Part shown: in pieces, positions 21,283 through 22,843 of the stretch
Layout: the number at the start of each line of letters is the position of its first letter
Numbering within the stretch: position 1 is the first letter of the stretch
Assembly (NCBI GenBank): GCA_964510515.1
Contig: CAZEAU010000034.1
Coordinates: 1-22,843 of the forward strand
Direction: 5' to 3'
DNA from: SURF-21 sp964510515
GTDB lineage: Bacteria > Actinomycetota > Geothermincolia > Geothermincolales > RBG-13-55-18
Length of the DNA: 22,843 nucleotides
Notes under the pieces: generated by a model
What the model was told of the DNA's origin: nothing
What the model saw: the letters and a program-made list of their open reading frames with translations, nothing else
The model's database searches: none
Made by a program: the position numbers and the translations under genes

Positions 21283-22524
21283 ATGGGCGAGGGAAACGGC
21301 AAGGCGGACAAGGAGCGCCGCAAGATAAAATCGGCGGACGTCATGCGCGACATGATGGTCAAGTATTATATGGAGGCCAAGGGGGCGGAGGGCACGGACC
21401 GCCACATCGCCTGGATAACCAGCGGCGGGCCGGTGGAGCCCCTCATCGCCTTCGACGTCATCCCCGTCTATCCCGAGAACCACGGCGCCATGTGCGGCGC
21501 CTCCCACATGAACGTGGAGCTCTGCGAGGTGGCCGAGGGGCGCGGCTTCTCGCGCGACCTCTGCTCCTACGCCCGCGGTGACATCGGCAGCGCCATCACC
21601 AAGGGTGGACCCATCGGCGGCCTGCCCCGTCCCACCTTCCTGGTCGCCTGCAACAACATCTGCAACACCGTCTTCAAGTGGTACGAGGAGCTGGCGCGCT
21701 TCTTCGACGTGCCCCTCTTCATCTACGACACCCCCTTCGTGCGCGGCGACCTCCCTCCCCATATCGCCGACTACTCCCTGCGCCAGATGGAGGAGTACAT
21801 CGCTTTTCTGGAGAAGATCACCGGCAAGCCTTACGACGAGGAGCATTTCGTGGAGGTGGCCGCCAAGTCCCTCTTCGCCTCATCGCTGTGGAAGGAGGTG
21901 CTGGCCTGCAACGAGCACAAGCCCGCCCCCATGACCTGCTTCGATGCCTTCATCATGATGGCCCCCATCGTCACTTTGCGCGGCACGCAGGAGGTGGTCG
22001 ATTTCTATCAGGGCCTGCTGGACGAGATGAAGCAGCGCATCGCGGAGGGTATCGGCATCCTCCCCTCGGAGAAGTACCGCCTGCTCTGGGACAATATCCC
22101 TGTCTGGTACGAGATGCGCAACCTCGGGCGGCTGTTCATGGAGCTGGAGACCACCCTGGTTGCGGACACCTACACCAGCGCCTGGACCTTCGAGGGCGTG
22201 GACATAGAGAAGCCCCTGGAGAGCATGTCCCGCATCTACAGCGAGGTTTATCTGAACATCAACCTGGAGAGGATGGCGGACAAGATCGAGAGCCTGGCCG
22301 TCCGTTACGATGTGGACGGCATGATCATGCACTCCAACCGCAGCTGCAAGCCCTATTCTCTGGGCCAGTACGACCTGGCCAAGGAGTTCACCCGGCGCAC
22401 CAGCAAGCCAGCCCTGATCATCGAGGCCGACCATACCGACTCGCGCTGGTACGACCGCGCCCAGGTGGAGACGCGCATCCGCGACTTCGTGGAGAACCTC
22501 CTCGGCGAAACGGTCAGCGTCTGA
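21283..22524 (+). CDS. 2-hydroxyacyl-CoA dehydratase / benzoyl-CoA reductase-type subunit (BcrB/BadE-like)
   Basis: The 413-residue protein carries ITSGGPVEP (46-53), YPENHGAMCGA (63-73), LCSYARGDIG with C94, ACNNICNTVFKWYE with C123 and C127, and SNRSCKPYSLGQYD with C355. Then comes the closing segment IIEADHTDSRWYDRAQVETRI. These blocks are those of the larger subunit of class I benzoyl-CoA reductase and 2-hydroxyacyl-CoA dehydratases. It should pair with the 19838-20971 product, each subunit holding one [4Fe-4S] cluster. Whether the substrate is aromatic or a hydroxyacyl-CoA cannot be decided. An upstream GTG at 21241 is in frame, but GGGAG at 21271-21275 serves ATG 21283. The stop overlaps a repeat unit, and a 64-base fragment of this gene (or of a close paralogue) recurs 313 bases downstream. 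Confidence 0.9.
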   Translation: MGEGNGKADKERRKIKSADVMRDMMVKYYMEAKGAEGTDRHIAWITSGGPVEPLIAFDVIPVYPENHGAMCGASHMNVELCEVAEGRGFSRDLCSYARGDIGSAITKGGPIGGLPRPTFLVACNNICNTVFKWYEELARFFDVPLFIYDTPFVRGDLPPHIADYSLRQMEEYIAFLEKITGKPYDEEHFVEVAAKSLFASSLWKEVLACNEHKPAPMTCFDAFIMMAPIVTLRGTQEVVDFYQGLLDEMKQRIAEGIGILPSEKYRLLWDNIPVWYEMRNLGRLFMELETTLVADTYTSAWTFEGVDIEKPLESMSRIYSEVYLNINLERMADKIESLAVRYDVDGMIMHSNRSCKPYSLGQYDLAKEFTRRTSKPALIIEADHTDSRWYDRAQVETRIRDFVENLLGETVSV

Positions 22525-22601
22525 CGTCCCTTCCGGGGTCAACCCCGCGAAGTGCCATAACCTGACGTCCCTTCCGGGGTCAACCCCGCGAAGTGCCATA
22601 A
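22521..22601. repeat. Tandem pair of palindromic repeats over the BcrB-like stop codon
   Basis: A 40-base block at 22521-22560, starting with the CTGA that holds the gene's stop, recurs exactly at 22562-22601. Each copy contains a GTCCCTTCC-core-GCGAAGTGCCATAA unit (core GGGGTCAACCCC). The repeat must therefore have been added at, or from, the very end of the coding sequence. Confidence 0.88.
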
Positions 22602-22612
22602 GCGTCCTGCTC

Positions 22613-22789
22613 GATGCCCCCTTGGTGGGTTGTCTCTTCCGTCCCTTCCGAGGGTTGACCCCAGAAGTGCCACTGGGCCAGTACGACCTGGCCAAGGAGT
22701 TCACCCGGCGCACCGGCAAGCCGGCCCCGATGCCCCCTTGGTGGGTTGTCTCTTCCGTCCCTTCCGAGGGTTGACCCCAGGAGTGCCAC
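22613..22789. mobile_element. Two copies of a 61-bp repeat element flanking a displaced gene fragment
   Basis: Bases 22613-22673 and 22729-22789 are 61-base copies with one difference. Each starts GATGCCCCCTTGG and ends AGTGCCAC, with GAGGGTTGACCCC inside. Between them, 22674-22728 matches 22361-22415 of the BcrB-like gene (3 mismatches in 55). After the second copy, GATCATCGA (22790-22798) matches the gene's next nine bases. The second copy thus interrupts a once continuous 64-base gene fragment. The repeated GAT at its borders may be a target duplication or part of the element. Confidence 0.8.
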
Positions 22790-22798
22790 GATCATCGA
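22674..22798 (+). pseudogene. Interrupted fragment of a BcrB-like gene
   Basis: The two parts (22674-22728 and 22790-22798) encode the LGQYDLAKEFTRRTGKPAP...II region corresponding to about residues 360-380 of the upstream protein, split by a 61-base repeat element. Beyond 22798 the similarity stops; the remaining 45 bases to the window end could belong to another gene or to the rest of a paralogue, but show nothing I can name. Confidence 0.6.
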
Positions 22799-22843
22799 AT
22801 CGGAGATAAAGAACATAGCGCGGTTCAGGACGGCGAAGAAGCT

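Overview
The window is very GC-rich and densely coded, with strong GGAGG-type ribosome binding sites and frequent TTG starts. Its first genes follow an order familiar from Actinobacteria: the tail of a probable zinc-ribbon protein, an RNase HI-family protein, then a histidine phosphatase. In mycobacteria the last two are fused in one protein (Rv2228c). The remaining genes encode oxygen-sensitive or anaerobic redox enzymes: a tungsten/molybdenum aldehyde:ferredoxin oxidoreductase, a CCG-domain iron-sulfur protein and a 2-hydroxyacyl-CoA dehydratase / benzoyl-CoA reductase-type pair. I infer an uncultured or little-studied anaerobic actinobacterium-like organism. This rests on gene content and order, not on a phylogeny.

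Layout. 1-2924 (+): housekeeping-like genes (RNase H, YdjM-like membrane protein, histidine phosphatase, HAD phosphatase). 2925-3494: gene-free, with a possible promoter, a terminator-like hairpin and a possibly structured leader. 3495-6766 (+): SCP2-type lipid-binding protein, SAM methyltransferase, aldehyde:ferredoxin oxidoreductase. 6912-9972 (-): a phytoene-desaturase-like flavoprotein and a ~350-residue FAD/NAD(P)-binding protein, separated by a repeat-rich gap. 10068-14512 (+): a consensus promoter with a TetR/FadR-like operator, then a tight three-gene operon resembling glycolate oxidase GlcD/GlcE/GlcF (flavoprotein, CCG iron-sulfur protein, flavoprotein). 14830-18146 (+): three tandem paralogues of the ~350-residue FAD protein, giving four in the window. 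18147-18920: a dense array of palindromic repeats holding a duplicated gene tail. 19025-19387: a receiver-only response regulator. 19838-22524: the dehydratase/reductase pair. 22521-22843: more repeats and a second displaced gene fragment.

How it may work together (inference). The flavoproteins, the GlcDEF-like module and the aldehyde:ferredoxin oxidoreductase could feed low-potential electrons to, or take them from, acyl-CoA intermediates handled by the BcrC/BcrB-like pair. The SCP2 protein and the FadR-like operator point to lipid or acyl-CoA substrates. The ATP-dependent activator such a pair normally needs is not in the window.

The strongest non-gene signal is a family of about 20 short modular palindromes with the core GGGGTCAACCCC in both orientations. 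They sit only between genes and are associated with duplications of the 3' ends of adjacent genes.
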